Assembly (NCBI GenBank): GCA_013203365.1
Contig: JABMQG010000445.1
Coordinates: 1-6,322, forward strand
DNA from: Planctomycetota bacterium
Lineage (GTDB): Bacteria; Planctomycetota; Phycisphaerae; SM23-33; FEN-1343
Direction of reading: 5' to 3'
Length of the DNA stretch: 6,322 nt
The position numbers and the translations under genes are program-made. Under the pieces are notes generated by a model. It ran no database searches. It worked only from the letters and a program-made list of their open reading frames with translations, and was not told where the DNA came from. This document shows positions 5,723 through 6,322 of the stretch, piece after piece (position 1 is the stretch's first letter; each line of letters begins with the position of its first letter).

Positions 5723-6322
5723 ATGAACAAGCCCGAGAATCCTCGAGAGTTATGGGCATTCATTGGCGCACATTTCGGCCTTTGGTTGCCACACAAGGTC
5801 TTTACTCCGGGCCACAGCACGCCGTTTCATTTCGTTGCCGACGGGTTCTTTCACCCCGGCAAGGACCTGGCCGCCTGGGCAAATCGTCGTGGCATCAAGA
5901 CGTTGGCTGCTTCGATTCTGGCGGCGTTGGAATACCGATTCTCTGACAGGCCAGTCAAGGGTCGGGTGCTCGCTGGCAGTGAGGATCAAGCCAAGACGCT
6001 CTATCATTACTGGCAGCAATGGTGCTGGACACTGTTGCAGGATCGGCTCCGCGGCGAACCCGGTCAGTTGGTTACGCGTTTGGACAACGGCGATTTCGAG
6101 ATTCTGGCCGCCTCGGCCAAGCGTGTCCGCGGGCCTGGCATACAACGGTTGTTTTGGGACGAAGTGGATGAAATCGACCCAGAGATCATGTCGGCTTCCG
6201 TCGGTACACTGACGACGTTAAACAACGTGCAGGCCCGGGTAGTGGCAACATCGACGTGGCATCACGCCCACGGCCCCATGGGCAAGTTGGTGGCCTCGGC
6301 TACGGAAAAGGGTTTCAGCCTC
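5723..6322 (+). CDS. terL: Phage terminase large subunit, amino-terminal part (cut by window edge)
   Basis: The ATPase motor that drives phage DNA into the prohead, paired with a nuclease domain that would lie beyond the window. Two hundred codons are present without a stop. A Walker A-like segment is ANRRGIKTLAAS (53-64). RVRGPG (134-139) precedes a clear Walker B, LFWDEVDEID (143-152), and the coupling motif VATSTWHH (174-181) follows, in the order and spacing of terminase ATPases. The Walker A is slightly unusual, with isoleucine where glycine commonly precedes the lysine. ATG 5723 is the only usual start in the open frame, which begins after TAG at 5681-5683. AGGA (5716-5719) lies close upstream with a short 3-base gap. 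The gene is 52 bases after the small-subunit gene. The assignment is good from motifs and context; the nuclease half cannot be seen. Confidence 0.85.
   Translation, partial: MNKPENPRELWAFIGAHFGLWLPHKVFTPGHSTPFHFVADGFFHPGKDLAAWANRRGIKTLAASILAALEYRFSDRPVKGRVLAGSEDQAKTLYHYWQQWCWTLLQDRLRGEPGQLVTRLDNGDFEILAASAKRVRGPGIQRLFWDEVDEIDPEIMSASVGTLTTLNNVQARVVATSTWHHAHGPMGKLVASATEKGFSL

Noticed and set aside
5763..6212. 149-codon + strand frame over the terminase region
   Set aside because: The overlapping frame from 5723 carries Walker A-like, Walker B and coupling motifs in order, so this one is a shadow.

Overview
The window looks like DNA of a planctomycete-type bacterium, or of a phage or prophage of one. 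The clue is the flagellin: its conserved ends and a stretch near residues 337-365 resemble, from memory, planctomycete flagellins. No rRNA, tRNA, CRISPR or insertion sequence was seen. Every gene I can support is on the + strand.

Layout. Positions 1-810 carry no convincing gene: a terminator-like hairpin (25-42), an AT-rich 20-bp palindrome (107-126), and the flagellin leader. The leader has four ACGGA motifs and alternative hairpins that can hide or free the ribosome binding site. Positions 811-2250 are a complete 479-residue flagellin, closed by one clear hairpin (2306-2335) and a second, stronger terminator (2388-2407). Positions 2408-2729 are a gene-poor leader with a perfect inverted repeat. 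From 2730 to the right edge runs a tightly packed gene set of phage character: a small zinc-ribbon protein, a sigma-70 region-4-like helix-turn-helix protein, a ParB-like protein, an ABC-type ATPase fused to a GNAT acetyltransferase domain, a terminase small-subunit-like protein, and the first 200 codons of a terminase large subunit cut by the window edge.

How the genes fit together. The last two genes are a DNA-packaging pair (DNA recognition plus ATP-driven motor). The zinc-ribbon and sigma-like proteins are plausible regulators of the module. The ParB-like protein and ABC-GNAT fusion sit between regulation and packaging, which suggests a role in handling or modifying phage DNA before packaging, but this is inference. 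Flagellin and the phage module appear to be separate transcription units. No integrase or attachment site is visible, so the window does not decide whether this is a prophage beside a host flagellin gene, a gene-transfer-agent-like locus, or a phage carrying a flagellin.

The points most worth following up are the ABC-GNAT/ParB pair (a possible Mom-like DNA modification step), the duplicated start region in front of the sigma-like gene (2989-3031 and 3072-3113), and the flagellin leader, which looks like a translational switch with candidate CsrA sites.
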